A DNA stretch of 64,000 nt, taken from NCBI GenBank assembly GCA_018222765.1, contig JAAEZT010000003.1, positions 158,577-222,576 of the forward strand, in the 5' to 3' direction. Shown here piece after piece: positions 1 through 9,589 of the stretch (the stretch's first letter is position 1; every line of letters starts with the position of its first letter). Source of the DNA: a bacterium (GTDB taxonomy: Bacteria; Verrucomicrobiota; Verrucomicrobiia; Verrucomicrobiales; Akkermansiaceae). The notes under the pieces were generated by a model, which made no database searches, had not been told where the DNA came from, and saw nothing but the letters and a program-made list of their open reading frames with translations. A program made the translations under genes and the position numbers.

Positions 1-1398
1 ACCGACGAGCTGATCGCTCTGGTCAAGAAGATGAAAGCCGGCGACGAAGTACAGCTGAACTATTACCGCGACGGAAATCCCTGGTCAGTGAAAGTAAAGC
101 TCACCACTTACAAGGAACTCTCCGGCGAAAGAAAGGCTCCTGCAAAAAAGAAAGAGGAGGAGCCCAAAGAAGACCCGGCCCCCAAGAAAGAGAAGCCCAA
201 AAAGGAAAAACCCAATGATCAGAAAGAGGCCGAAGATGCCATCGATGAGCTCATGAAGAAAGCGGCCAAAAATGGCGGTCGCCTTGAAGTGACTCCGGAA
301 CTCGTTGAGAAAATGGGCGGCATGGAAAAACTAATGGAAGAACTCGAAAAACGAGGAGGGATGACCCGACTTCCAAATCCCGGACCCGACAAATTTTTTG
401 AGTCCTCCATGAAAGCCTTGGCGCCTGTTTCTAAAAAAAATGAAGGCAGCACCGCTCTGGTATTAATCGATGACAAGCTTGCCGCTCTTGGGACCGTCAT
501 TTCCACCAATGGCCGAATCCTCACCAAAAATACCGAAACCCAAAAAGGGAAACTCTCGATCCGCCTAGGAGATAAAAAGTATGACGCCAAGGTTCTGAAA
601 CGATTCCCCGAACGCGATCTCGCACTGTTGAAGATTGATGCCGAGGAACTTCACCCTGTTCGATTTCAGACGGCGGAACCTCCCCTCGGTTCTATTTTGA
701 CCGCGACCGGAGCCAAAGACGAACCACTGGGCATTGGACTCCTAAGTGTGCCGGGAAGAGCGATGGCCAAAGTTGGCTTTATTGGAATTCAAGCAGGCGA
801 GTCAGACAAGGGAGTCCTCATTCAAAGAGCGCTCCCCAACGGCGCCGCCTCCGAGGCCGGCCTCAAGGACAATGATGTGATCACTCATATCGACGGCAAA
901 AAAGTCGACGACCCTGTCGAATTTGGTCATCTCATCCGTGGTCGAAAAGCGGGCGAGGAAGTTAAGGTGCAATACCTTCGTGAGGGTAAAGCCGGAAAAG
1001 CCACCGCCACTCTCAAGGAGCGGGCGATGCGGGATAACGCCAGAGACGATCCCCGCATGAAAATGTCCCACGGCGAGCTTTCAGAAAAGACCAGTGGATA
1101 TCCCGACGCCATTCAGCATGACATTCCGCTCCCACCTCAACTGTGCGGCGGACCGCTTTTCGATCTTAAAGGAAGATGCATCGGCATCAACGTTTCCCGC
1201 GCCGGGCGGACCAAGACTTACGCCATTCCGGCGGATGAAATTCAAGCAATGCTCAAGTCTGCCAAAGGTCCAAAGAAGCCTGCTAAACCAGAGAAGCCCG
1301 TCGCAAAAAATGACAACCTCGAAGCGATCAAGGCCATCCGCGAAAGCCTCAAGGAAATCGAAAAACGCCTCGAGGAACTCGAGAAAGCCGGGCGATAA
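1..1398 (+). CDS. Degenerate HtrA-like trypsin/PDZ protein (5' end outside window)
   Basis: The reading frame is open from base 1, so the true start lies upstream. An ATG at 31 is not a convincing start because the preceding codons continue the tail of a PDZ domain. Residues are numbered from base 1. A PDZ tail (1-35) is followed by a Lys/Glu/Pro linker and then an HtrA-type trypsin fold: GRILTKNTET at 171-180, DLALLKI at 206, LLSVPGR near 250. A second PDZ (about 258-338) follows, and only after it comes LCGGPLFD, with Cys382 where the catalytic Ser of GNSGGPL belongs. The catalytic His position is Thr178; only the Asp (206) is kept. The protein ends in a short Glu/Lys coiled coil. I infer a non-proteolytic binding or chaperone protein. 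The family is clear; loss of activity is inference. Confidence 0.8.
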   Translation, partial: TDELIALVKKMKAGDEVQLNYYRDGNPWSVKVKLTTYKELSGERKAPAKKKEEEPKEDPAPKKEKPKKEKPNDQKEAEDAIDELMKKAAKNGGRLEVTPELVEKMGGMEKLMEELEKRGGMTRLPNPGPDKFFESSMKALAPVSKKNEGSTALVLIDDKLAALGTVISTNGRILTKNTETQKGKLSIRLGDKKYDAKVLKRFPERDLALLKIDAEELHPVRFQTAEPPLGSILTATGAKDEPLGIGLLSVPGRAMAKVGFIGIQAGESDKGVLIQRALPNGAASEAGLKDNDVITHIDGKKVDDPVEFGHLIRGRKAGEEVKVQYLREGKAGKATATLKERAMRDNARDDPRMKMSHGELSEKTSGYPDAIQHDIPLPPQLCGGPLFDLKGRCIGINVSRAGRTKTYAIPADEIQAMLKSAKGPKKPAKPEKPVAKNDNLEAIKAIRESLKEIEKRLEELEKAGR

Positions 1399-1463
1399 AT
1401 CATCACCGTCCCCGATCCTCGTTTGACCTTGTGAGGCAACCGATCACACTCTAGTTTGCGGGA

Positions 1464-2345
1464 ATGAAGATTCTTGCAAACCGTGCGATTGAGTTGTTGG
1501 CGATTGGGTTGATCCTAGCTCCCAATATGATGGCTGATGAAGAGAAGCTAAGCCTCACTCTGCGCTCCCGGACGAAGGGTGCTCCGGAGAATTTTGTCGA
1601 GAAGAAGGTCAACTGGGAAGCCGGGAAGACCGCCCTGATCATCTGCGACATGTGGGATGACCATTGGTGTAAATCAGCCGCGCGACGCGTGGGCGAAATG
1701 GCCGGGCCCATGAACAAGATGGTCAACGCTGCGCGAGAAAAAGGAATCTTCATCATTCACGCACCCAGCAGCGTGGTGTCATTCTATGATAAAACCCCGC
1801 AACGCAAATTAGCGCAGGCCGCACCATTTTCGAAATCACCCTCCCCGCTCAGCGTGAAGGAACGTTGGGGCACAAACTGGTGCTGGCCGGATCCGAAATT
1901 CGAAGGTGTTCTCCCCATCGATGATTCCGACATGGGCTGCAGTTGCAAAGGCGAGAAATGCGAAATCCGGGAAGCGTGGACGCGGCAGATCAAGACAATT
2001 GAATTGGTGAAAGGCGATGCCCTCACTGACAACGGGCAGGAAACCTGGAATCTTTTGGCGGAACGAAAAATCGACAACGTCATTTTATGCGGCGTGCATC
2101 TCAACATGTGTGTTCTTGGACGACCCTTCGGCATCCGGCAAATGGTGAAGCTCGGCAAGAATGTCGCTCTCATGCGCGACATGACCGACACGATGTACAA
2201 TCCCGAACGTCCTCCGGGAGTGGATCACTTCACCGGAACGGACTTGGTCATCAACCACGTCGAACAATACTGGTGCCCCTCATTTACCAGCGCTGATCTG
2301 GTGGGCGGAAAGCCCTTTCGCTTCAAAGAGGACGAAAGAAAATAG
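1464..2345 (+). CDS. Secreted isochorismatase-fold cysteine hydrolase
   Basis: 293 residues with an N-terminal signal peptide (about 1-24, ending near MMA-DEE). The isochorismatase fold is shown by ALIICDMWDDHW near residue 50 (catalytic Asp region) and by CGVHLNMCVLG, where Cys216 is the expected nucleophile. Known families hydrolyse amide or ether bonds (nicotinamidase, N-carbamoylsarcosine amidase, isochorismatase), but the substrate here cannot be read from sequence. A Cys-rich insertion, GCSCKGEKC, near 155 is unusual and could bind metal or form disulfides after export. It starts 65 bases after the upstream protease-like gene and converges with the esterase gene, with only 10 bases between the stops. 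Confidence 0.8.
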   Translation: MKILANRAIELLAIGLILAPNMMADEEKLSLTLRSRTKGAPENFVEKKVNWEAGKTALIICDMWDDHWCKSAARRVGEMAGPMNKMVNAAREKGIFIIHAPSSVVSFYDKTPQRKLAQAAPFSKSPSPLSVKERWGTNWCWPDPKFEGVLPIDDSDMGCSCKGEKCEIREAWTRQIKTIELVKGDALTDNGQETWNLLAERKIDNVILCGVHLNMCVLGRPFGIRQMVKLGKNVALMRDMTDTMYNPERPPGVDHFTGTDLVINHVEQYWCPSFTSADLVGGKPFRFKEDERK

Positions 2346-2355
2346 GGCCGGGAAA

Positions 2356-3279
2356 TTACTTTGCGCAGAGTTTCTTCATTGCTTCACCCATCGCTTCACC
2401 AATCAGATAATAAGTCTCGGCATTGCCATTCCAATGGTAACCTTGACGGGACGGCGATTCTTCGGCCGGACGAAAAAACCCGGCAGTCTGGACACAGTCG
2501 ACATTGCCTTTGAATTCAGGGTAGGTCTCGGGAGCGGCCTGTGCTTTGCGAATCAGAAGACGACGGTCAACTTTCTGCTTCACTCCGCCAAACCCGCTGT
2601 CGGCAATCACGAAAGGAAGGTTTTTGACACCGAGATCCTTTCTCACGTCCCGAACAAAATTGGCGAGATTCTTCTCATACTCAAGTGTCGCGGGCATTCC
2701 GCAACCGTCGTTCCACCCCTGATGCCAGCCAAAGCCTACCACCTCATGGCCCCGCCCCTCCAATTCTGGAAAAGTTTCTCCGAGCTTACCTAAAACGTCT
2801 TTCACATGCCCAATCATCTCCTTGTAATAGGGCCCGGGATCCCCACCTGAACTCGGTGGACGAAAATCTTTTTGGAGGCTCTTTCCGCCCCAGGCAGTCT
2901 TAATAAGGAGAACCGGTTCTTTGATTGCGTCCCCAATGACATGGCCAAAAGCATACTCGGGACCGATCGCACTTGGCCTTGCTCCAAAACCTGGCGCCAG
3001 CTTTCCCTTACGCCCAAGATACCAAATAAACACGTCATCCCGGACGCTCCATTTTCCATCCTTATCCTTAAGGTGTTTGTGCTTTTGCGAATTCTCCACC
3101 AAATGGCTAAGGCTTCCCTTTCCTCCGTTGCGCTTGGGATCACCTTCGATCTTTCCCGCACCCTCCATGTTTGATTGTCCGGCAAGAATAAATACCTTCA
3201 CGGAGCCCTGCGGGGGACATGCAAAAAGACCGGGAATTCCAACAAGGAACACAAAAAGAATGCAGAGAGTGTGCTTCAT
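2356..3279 (-). CDS. Secreted SGNH esterase, sialate O-acetylesterase-like (SASA family)
   Basis: 307 residues. The start at 3279 is chosen because AAAGGA lies just upstream (one of the few good ribosome sites in the window) and because the protein then begins with a signal peptide. VFILAGQSNMEG contains the nucleophile Ser36 of the SASA/carbohydrate-esterase family. GWHQGWND and YHWNG near the C-terminus supply the other family blocks, including the catalytic His. Family members remove acetyl groups from sugars in the periplasm or outside the cell. The gene sits 90 bases downstream of a DUF1080 gene on the same strand, a combination typical of verrucomicrobial polysaccharide degradation. Confidence 0.82.
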   Translation of the reverse strand: MKHTLCILFVFLVGIPGLFACPPQGSVKVFILAGQSNMEGAGKIEGDPKRNGGKGSLSHLVENSQKHKHLKDKDGKWSVRDDVFIWYLGRKGKLAPGFGARPSAIGPEYAFGHVIGDAIKEPVLLIKTAWGGKSLQKDFRPPSSGGDPGPYYKEMIGHVKDVLGKLGETFPELEGRGHEVVGFGWHQGWNDGCGMPATLEYEKNLANFVRDVRKDLGVKNLPFVIADSGFGGVKQKVDRRLLIRKAQAAPETYPEFKGNVDCVQTAGFFRPAEESPSRQGYHWNGNAETYYLIGEAMGEAMKKLCAK

Positions 3280-3369
3280 GATAAATCCTTTACGCTTACT
3301 CATGGGGAAAGCTTCCATGGATCATGTTTGCTTTAGCGTTTCCCTGTCGCGCTCTGATTAGCAGGTAAA

Positions 3370-4086
3370 TCATCCCCCGGTTTTCAAGAAGAGATCCTTA
3401 TACTCCACCACCATCCCTTTGTCGTGGAGTTGCAGCCCGATGAATCCTTTGCGAAGTTGCTTCCCCTCCAACTTGTCGGTGAACTCCGATGAGAGCTTTC
3501 CGTTAATGAGGAACTGGAAGTGATTTCCCTTCGCCACGATTCGGCAGGTGTTCCAATCTCCCTTCTTGATCTCATTCACCTGCACCGCATTCTCGATCTT
3601 GCGGTGATGTCCCTTGCCTTTCTCATCAATCACGAGGCTCCTGCCCCTCGGGCATGGAAACTCTTTACGCGTCCCTTTCCCAAAGTGAAAGTCCCACGCG
3701 CCCAGGACGCCGTCGCCAATTCCAACATGCCCGAGGTCGGCATGATATCCTTCAAAATCCCTCTTCCCGGTCTTGTCCACCCGGGCCCGCATTTCCACGC
3801 CGGTATTCCCCTTCCCCACTAAGCGATAGCTGAACTTTAATTCGAAATCTGCCAACTCCTCGTCCCCTGAATAAATCAAATAGACCTGGCGATTCTCTTT
3901 TCCTTCGCCCCGAATCACCCCACCCTTCACCGACCACGCCAATTCCTTTCCCTTCGGCGCTTCCCGCCATCCGTCGAGTGATTTTCCATCGAACAAGGAA
4001 ACAAACCCGTCACGCGATTCTTCCGCGTTCGTCAATCCACACAGATAAAAAGCTACCAACAAGAGCCACAACATTTCAGTTTTCAT
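3370..4086 (-). CDS. Secreted DUF1080 (3-keto-disaccharide hydrolase-like) protein
   Basis: 238 residues from the ATG at 4086, which gives a clean signal peptide (MLWLLLVAFYLCGLTNA). A longer in-frame version to 4140 exists but would put the signal peptide internally. GFVSLFDGKSLDGWRE at the mature N-terminus and ADFELKFSYRL, GNTGVEMRARV and GFIGLQLHDKGMVVEYKDL are the hallmark blocks of DUF1080, a concanavalin-like beta-sandwich. Some members hydrolyse 3-keto-glycosides; many are uncharacterised. It is probably exported and acts on oligosaccharides, in the same transcription direction as the esterase downstream. Confidence 0.85.
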   Translation of the reverse strand: MKTEMLWLLLVAFYLCGLTNAEESRDGFVSLFDGKSLDGWREAPKGKELAWSVKGGVIRGEGKENRQVYLIYSGDEELADFELKFSYRLVGKGNTGVEMRARVDKTGKRDFEGYHADLGHVGIGDGVLGAWDFHFGKGTRKEFPCPRGRSLVIDEKGKGHHRKIENAVQVNEIKKGDWNTCRIVAKGNHFQFLINGKLSSEFTDKLEGKQLRKGFIGLQLHDKGMVVEYKDLFLKTGG

Positions 4087-4297
4087 TAACAACAACCTTA
4101 ATGAAGGCCTCATTCCCACGAAAGCAATTTCAGCGCCCAACTTTCACGATAAACAGCACTTGATTGGACCAACTTATCACCAGACTCTCAAGGAAATGAA
4201 AAAGAGCATCCATTCAAGTAGGGGATGCGCTATTCTTGACTATGCCCGCCGAGCGGCTTTTGGCATCATCGCCTACAGTATCTGAAATTCCCGAGCA

Positions 4298-5314
4298 ATG
4301 AAGACCATCGACAAAAAACAAAGCCTGGGTGGGTTTGAGAAATATCTCCCCCTCTGGATTCCTCTTTGCATGGCCATTGGGATTCTCCTCTCTCTCTACA
4401 CTACGCTGGGCGAACGGATTGAAGCGCTCGCCATCAGGGGCATCTCTATCCCAATCGGAATTTGCCTTTTCTTCATGATGTATCCGGCCGTCTTGAATCT
4501 GAAGGGCTCGGAACTGAAGAAACTGAAAGACAATCCCAAACCAATCCTACTCACTCTCTTCTCCAATTGGATTATCGCGCCCTTGGTGGGATTTGTGTTG
4601 GCCAAGATGTTTCTCTCCGATCACGACGAACTCTTTGTGGCCGTGATTTTACTCAGCGCGAGTCCCTGCACCGCGATGGTTCTGGTCTGGGGATCGATGG
4701 CCGATGGAAATCAGGAGCAAAACGTGGTGAATACCAGCCTCAACACGATCACCATCATGATTTTTTATGCCCCGCTCGTCGCACTTCTGACGGGAATTCA
4801 GAATATTGAAATCGATCGATGGGGATTGGCAATCTCGGTCCTGGTCTTTATCGGGCTGCCCATTTTGGCGGGATTGCTTACCCGAAAAATCGTGATCCCA
4901 ATGAAAGGGGAAACTTGGTTCGATGAAACCTATCGCCCCGCGCTCGGCAAAATTTCGATCATCTCTCTCCTGACAACGCTGATCGTGCTTTTCGCACTGA
5001 ATGGAAACACCATCCTGGGGAGCCCCGAATACCTGCTCTTGATTTCGATCCCTCTGCTATTGGGATTCGTGATTGTCGTGGGCATCAATATCGCCATGAC
5101 CAAACTCTTCCGTTTGAAATACCGGGAAGCTGCGGTCACGGTGATCATCGGCTCATCGAGCCATTTTGAAATAGCCATCGCCACGGCCATCGCCGCCTAC
5201 GGAGTCGGATCAGTGGCTGCCTTGGGCACAACGATGGGACTCTTTTGGGAAATCCCAATCATGTTGGGCCTAGTCTATCTCGCGCGATACTTGGGAAGGA
5301 AAAATTTCTGGTAA
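4298..5314 (+). CDS. ACR3/BASS-type permease, probable arsenite or related anion exporter
   Basis: 338 residues with about ten hydrophobic segments. ICLFFMMYPAVLNLK, ASPCTAMVLVWGSMADGN and the late GSSSHFEIAIATAIAAYG block match the ACR3 branch of the bile acid:Na+ symporter superfamily. Typical ACR3 has a Cys in ARC-IAMV(I/L)VW, and the Cys is retained here (SPC). ACR3 proteins export arsenite across the inner membrane. No arsR, arsC or arsM gene is next to it, so the substrate is an inference from family only. It starts about 210 bases from the divergent DUF1080 gene. Confidence 0.75.
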   Translation: MKTIDKKQSLGGFEKYLPLWIPLCMAIGILLSLYTTLGERIEALAIRGISIPIGICLFFMMYPAVLNLKGSELKKLKDNPKPILLTLFSNWIIAPLVGFVLAKMFLSDHDELFVAVILLSASPCTAMVLVWGSMADGNQEQNVVNTSLNTITIMIFYAPLVALLTGIQNIEIDRWGLAISVLVFIGLPILAGLLTRKIVIPMKGETWFDETYRPALGKISIISLLTTLIVLFALNGNTILGSPEYLLLISIPLLLGFVIVVGINIAMTKLFRLKYREAAVTVIIGSSSHFEIAIATAIAAYGVGSVAALGTTMGLFWEIPIMLGLVYLARYLGRKNFW

Positions 5315-5358
5315 CCCAACAAGCTGAAGTCGCCAATCGTTCAAACCATTTCCCGCTA

Positions 5359-5610
5359 ATGCCTTTCGGAACTCCAATTCAAGCTACCCCCGGTGGATGC
5401 TTTTTTTGTTTATTCGGACTGGCAGCCATGATCTTTGGTGGCGTGTGCACCTGGGAATTGTTCGTCGCAATTGATATTCCCCCATCGAAATCCGACCCCG
5501 AGCTCATCATGAAACTTGGTTTTGGTTCAGCGATCGGCGTCAGCCTTGGGCTCTTTCTAATTCGGTGGGCTTGGCGGCTTGCCATCCGTTCCGACATGAA
5601 AAATCCGTAG
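5359..5610 (+). CDS. Small hypothetical membrane protein
   Basis: 83 residues from the ATG at 5359, just downstream of the permease stop at 5314. Two hydrophobic segments are visible (about CFFCLFGLAAMIFGGVC and LGFGSAIGVSLGLFLI) followed by a short basic tail. A longer frame from 5245 would overlap the permease and is less likely. No family recognised. Its position suggests co-transcription with the permease. Confidence 0.55.
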   Translation: MPFGTPIQATPGGCFFCLFGLAAMIFGGVCTWELFVAIDIPPSKSDPELIMKLGFGSAIGVSLGLFLIRWAWRLAIRSDMKNP

Positions 5611-5648
5611 GGCCCCCGACAAATCAAGCGAGCGATTCTATACGAATC

Positions 5649-6527
5649 CTACTTTTTTTCCAAGAATCCCATCTCTTTCATCCACCCTGCTGCGCGCTCC
5701 GGCCAGCCGCCGACTCGTTGCGGAATATCCTTCATTCCGAACCCATGGCCACCTTTGCCATAGATATGTAGTTCGCATTCCGCGCCGGCCCGCTGCATCG
5801 CGAGGTAATAGAGAGCCGATCCTTCAACGTATCGCTTATCCCCATGCGCTACCACCACGAAAGACGGTGGCGTTGATTTCGTCACCTTCACCTCGGGCAC
5901 GAGCGCGTTGGGATCTTTTTCGTTTTTGAGATAAGCCGGATAAATCAACACACCGAAGTTCGGAATGGGCGAATGCTTATCGACCGCCTCCTTCGGAAAA
6001 GAAATCGAACCATCGGAAGTCAACACCGTCGCAGTCAAATGCCCTCCCGCCGAAAAACCTAAAAAGCCTACCCGCCTCGGATCAATCTTCCACTCTGCGG
6101 CTTTGGAACGAACCAAACTCACTGCACGTTGCGCGTCTTGCAGCGGAGCATGATGCTTTTCGAGATTCTTGCGACGCGGCACACGGTATTTTAAGAGCAC
6201 CGCATTCACCCCAATCCCATTGAGCCAGGTGCAAACATCCGAACCCTCGTGCTTTGAGGCTAAGATCCCATAACCACCGCCCGGAGCCACGACAATGACC
6301 GCGCCGGTATTCTTGTCAGCCGGGGCCGGATAGAAAGCGATCGTCGGCTTGCTGACATTGGAAGTCCGCGTTATCCCGTCGTTATTGCGATCCGCCACTT
6401 TTTCCTCCCCAACGCTCTGACCTTCTTCGCCGGGCACCTCGCCGGTCCACAGGGGAATTGGGCTACCCGGGTCAGCTGGAACCAAAGAAGACATTGCCAT
6501 AAAAAGTGAGAGAGAAAGTGATTTCAT
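5649..6527 (-). CDS. Secreted alpha/beta hydrolase, xylan/acetyl esterase-like (BD-FAE type)
   Basis: 292 residues with a signal peptide (about 1-18). After a leader with IPLWTGEVP comes GAVIVVAPGGGYG, the oxyanion-hole strand typical of esterase/lipase hydrolases. GFLGFSAGGHLT carries the nucleophile Ser, VVAHGDKRYV the probable Asp and YGKGGHGFGM the catalytic His. The family deacetylates plant or algal polysaccharides or acts on feruloyl esters, and is common next to sulfatases and glycosidases in Verrucomicrobia. It is divergent from the 6685 gene, with a 157-base shared promoter region. Confidence 0.82.
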   Translation of the reverse strand: MKSLSLSLFMAMSSLVPADPGSPIPLWTGEVPGEEGQSVGEEKVADRNNDGITRTSNVSKPTIAFYPAPADKNTGAVIVVAPGGGYGILASKHEGSDVCTWLNGIGVNAVLLKYRVPRRKNLEKHHAPLQDAQRAVSLVRSKAAEWKIDPRRVGFLGFSAGGHLTATVLTSDGSISFPKEAVDKHSPIPNFGVLIYPAYLKNEKDPNALVPEVKVTKSTPPSFVVVAHGDKRYVEGSALYYLAMQRAGAECELHIYGKGGHGFGMKDIPQRVGGWPERAAGWMKEMGFLEKK

Positions 6528-6684
6528 AAATTACGCAGACAACTACCCATCGAAAATGATCAACCTTTCTCTAAGAATCCCTTCCCGATTTCGAAAGAGT
6601 CGCAACTCTGGCCCGTAGAGTGGTTCCCCCTTCCCTCTCCCTCAATTATTTAAGGTGAATTAGATAGCTGGAAAAACTCTCTTT

Positions 6685-9450
6685 ATGAAGACCTTGTCCT
6701 CAACTCTCGTTTGCTTCGTTTCGCTCAGCCTCGCCACAATCGGTGTGGCCCAGGATAAGAAGAAGCCTAACGTCGCGCGCGCCAGCGAGCATCCCTACGC
6801 CGACTCGTCGAAAGGCCGCGAAAACTACCAGCTCGCTTCCAATCCGGTCAACAGCGAGCGGCTTTACGATTTCTTCCAACGCCAAGCCGACTACTACATG
6901 GCGAACCCCGACAAGATCCCCGCGATCATTCCAGCCTACCCTGGACTCGATGCCGGAGAGCACGGACACTGGGGAAAACACAATCAGAACAACCACAGCG
7001 ACACCCGCTGGAACCAGGCCGAAATGGGCGAAGTCATCACCCAGGTTTTCCGCCATCAAAAACTCGCCGTCCTCAAAGGCATCTGCGTTCGCCTGGGTAG
7101 CCAACGCGAACTCGCCACCTGCTTCGATCCCCAATCACTCAGCTATCGCGCGATCTGGGATGGCGGCTTTGTCAAATTCGACGGCTTCCGCTGGGGCACC
7201 TCCCGCAACGCCCAACTTCAAGGCACTCCCTGGTGCATTATTTCCGAAGCAAAGATGCCCGAAGGCGGCGTCTACCTCGGCTACCATCGCTACGGAAAAC
7301 GCGTCGTCTTCGACTACCGCATCAAAGATACGATCATCAGCGACGAAGCGTGGGCCAACTCCAGCGCCTTCTTCCGTCGACTCGATTTCAAGGGTAGCAA
7401 CGCTCCCCTTTCCATCACCCTCCCCGTTGCCGACGGACTCCTCTCAGAGGTGATTTCCCGAACCAAAATCGATTCCGCGGTGATCGAAGGAAATCAACTC
7501 AAGATTCAGGGACCACACCCCGGCGCGTCACTCATCATTCGTATCCGTAAAGAAGGCTCCAAAATTCACGACGCCGAAGCTCTCAATCACCTCAAGGCCG
7601 AACGTAAGCCCGGGCGCCGTTGGCCGGAGGTCATCAAGTCACCCGGCACCCTCGGCAAGGAACGCAAAGGCTCCGCCTACCTCGTCGATACCCTCACCGT
7701 CCCCTACGACAATCCCTACAAGGTCGTGATGCAGATTAGCGGCATCGCCTTTCTCAAAAATGGCGACGCCCTCGTATGCACCCTCCTCGGTGATGTCTGG
7801 AAAGTGAACGGAATTAACAACGATCTCAAAAATATCACCTGGCGACGCTTCGCCACCGGCTTCAACCAACCCGTCGGCATTCACATCGACGACGACGGCA
7901 TCTTCATTCTCGACCGAGGACAGATCTACCGCCTCCACGATCAAAACAACGATGGCGAGGTCGACTTCTACGAAAACTACGCCAACGACTTCGGCGGATA
8001 CGACCGCAGCCACACCCACACCTTCGGCCTTCATCGCACCGCCGACGGCGCCTTCAACTTCACCCAGCGCGAAAGCATTCTCCGCACCGGCTACGACCGC
8101 AAGACCGTCCTGCAAGGCAGCGGAGTCCGCAACTGCATGGGCATCGGCGGAGCCAACGACTATTTCTGGGTCGCCCCGCAGGAGGGCACCTGGACGCCTG
8201 CCTCCGCAATCATCGAAGTCAATCGCGGCGAGTTCTACGGTCTCCCCAACAAAGACCAACGCTCCGGAACCATCGCCTCTCCGCTTTGCTTCATCCCACG
8301 CGGTATCGAAAACTCAACCGGCGGAATGGTCGAGGTCACCAGCGACAAATGGGGACCCTTCAAAGGCGACCACATCGGTATCAGCTACGGGTCCGGTCTC
8401 CACTACCTCATCCTCCGCGACGATGAAGGTTCCCGACCGCAAGGCGCCGTCGTCCCGCTTGAAGGCGAATTCATTTCCGGATCCATGCGGGGTGCCTTCC
8501 ACCCCAAAGACGGCCAACTCTACGTCGTCGGTCTCGACGGTTGGGGCGACTACTCGATTGAAGACGGCTGCTTCCATCGCGTCCGCTACATCGACAAACC
8601 TGTCTACAAACCTCGCGGATTTCAAGTTCACGAGAACGGCATCCGTATCGACTTTGCCACCAAACTCGATCCCGGCGAGACCACCAAGCTCGCCAACTAC
8701 TTCGCACAATCGTGGAACTACGAATACGCCAAACGCTACGGCTCACCCGAGTTCTCCGCCAAGAATCCCAAGTCCCTCGGACACGACCCCGTCAAGATCC
8801 GCTCGATCAAACTCCTCCGCAGCCAGGAATCCATCTTCGTGGAAATTCCCTCGCTCGAGCCCGTGATGCAACTCCACATCCGCATGCATCTCAAAGGTCA
8901 GGACGGACACAAATTCAAGACCGACATTTTTGCCTCTCCGATGTATCCCAGCCCGCACTTCAAAGCCGAAGGACTGGCACCCAAACAAGAGGGCAAACCC
9001 ACCGCCATCTCCTTGCGCATCGCCAAGCCCAAAACCTCCGATCAGAAAGTCAACTTCAGCGGCGAACCGACCGAGGGAGCAATTGCTCTCACGGTCGACG
9101 CCATCGGAGGTCTACAATACAAGCAAACGGAACTCACCGCCGAACCCGGCCAGGCCCTCGCGATCACGCTCCGTAACACCGACGTCATGCCGCACAATCT
9201 TGTCATTCTCAATCCCGGAAAAATTCAGGAAGTCGGTGAAGCATCCTTTAAAATGCTCAACGATCCAAAGGCCGGAGAAAGGAGCTACGTCCCCGACCTC
9301 CCCTCCGTCATCACCCACATTCCTGTCATCGACCCAGGCACCGAATACACCCTCCACTTCCGCGCCCCCAAGCAACCCGGTGACTACCCCTACATCTGCA
9401 CCTACCCCGGCCACTGGCAGGCCATGCGTGGCATACTGAAGGTTAGGTAA
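6685..9450 (+). CDS. Large secreted sorbosone-dehydrogenase-like propeller with C-terminal type-1 copper domain
   Basis: 921 residues with a signal peptide (MKTLSSTLVCFVSLSLATIGVAQ). The N-terminal third (about 30-320) is the module I associate with DUF6797-type PVC proteins. The middle (about 340-650) has repeating blocks such as GIAFLKNGDALVCTLLGDVW and GLYVVGLDGWGDY-like turns of a glucose/sorbosone dehydrogenase beta-propeller. The C-terminus (about 790-921) is a plastocyanin/azurin-like cupredoxin with a complete ligand set by spacing: His837 (MPHNL), Cys905, His910 and Met914 (CTYPGHWQAM). I infer electron transfer from a sugar-oxidising propeller to the copper centre. The substrate is unknown. 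Confidence 0.8.
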   Translation: MKTLSSTLVCFVSLSLATIGVAQDKKKPNVARASEHPYADSSKGRENYQLASNPVNSERLYDFFQRQADYYMANPDKIPAIIPAYPGLDAGEHGHWGKHNQNNHSDTRWNQAEMGEVITQVFRHQKLAVLKGICVRLGSQRELATCFDPQSLSYRAIWDGGFVKFDGFRWGTSRNAQLQGTPWCIISEAKMPEGGVYLGYHRYGKRVVFDYRIKDTIISDEAWANSSAFFRRLDFKGSNAPLSITLPVADGLLSEVISRTKIDSAVIEGNQLKIQGPHPGASLIIRIRKEGSKIHDAEALNHLKAERKPGRRWPEVIKSPGTLGKERKGSAYLVDTLTVPYDNPYKVVMQISGIAFLKNGDALVCTLLGDVWKVNGINNDLKNITWRRFATGFNQPVGIHIDDDGIFILDRGQIYRLHDQNNDGEVDFYENYANDFGGYDRSHTHTFGLHRTADGAFNFTQRESILRTGYDRKTVLQGSGVRNCMGIGGANDYFWVAPQEGTWTPASAIIEVNRGEFYGLPNKDQRSGTIASPLCFIPRGIENSTGGMVEVTSDKWGPFKGDHIGISYGSGLHYLILRDDEGSRPQGAVVPLEGEFISGSMRGAFHPKDGQLYVVGLDGWGDYSIEDGCFHRVRYIDKPVYKPRGFQVHENGIRIDFATKLDPGETTKLANYFAQSWNYEYAKRYGSPEFSAKNPKSLGHDPVKIRSIKLLRSQESIFVEIPSLEPVMQLHIRMHLKGQDGHKFKTDIFASPMYPSPHFKAEGLAPKQEGKPTAISLRIAKPKTSDQKVNFSGEPTEGAIALTVDAIGGLQYKQTELTAEPGQALAITLRNTDVMPHNLVILNPGKIQEVGEASFKMLNDPKAGERSYVPDLPSVITHIPVIDPGTEYTLHFRAPKQPGDYPYICTYPGHWQAMRGILKVR

Positions 9451-9589
9451 AGCACCTCATCCCTGCATGGGATAAGTCGCCCCTTTTTGGGATATCAATT
9501 CACCCGCTCTCCTTGCGATACTTAAAAGCCCGAAGAGCGAAAGGTTCTGTTTGAATGCTCGCGAGGTTTTGGGCAAGCTGCACTCCTCC

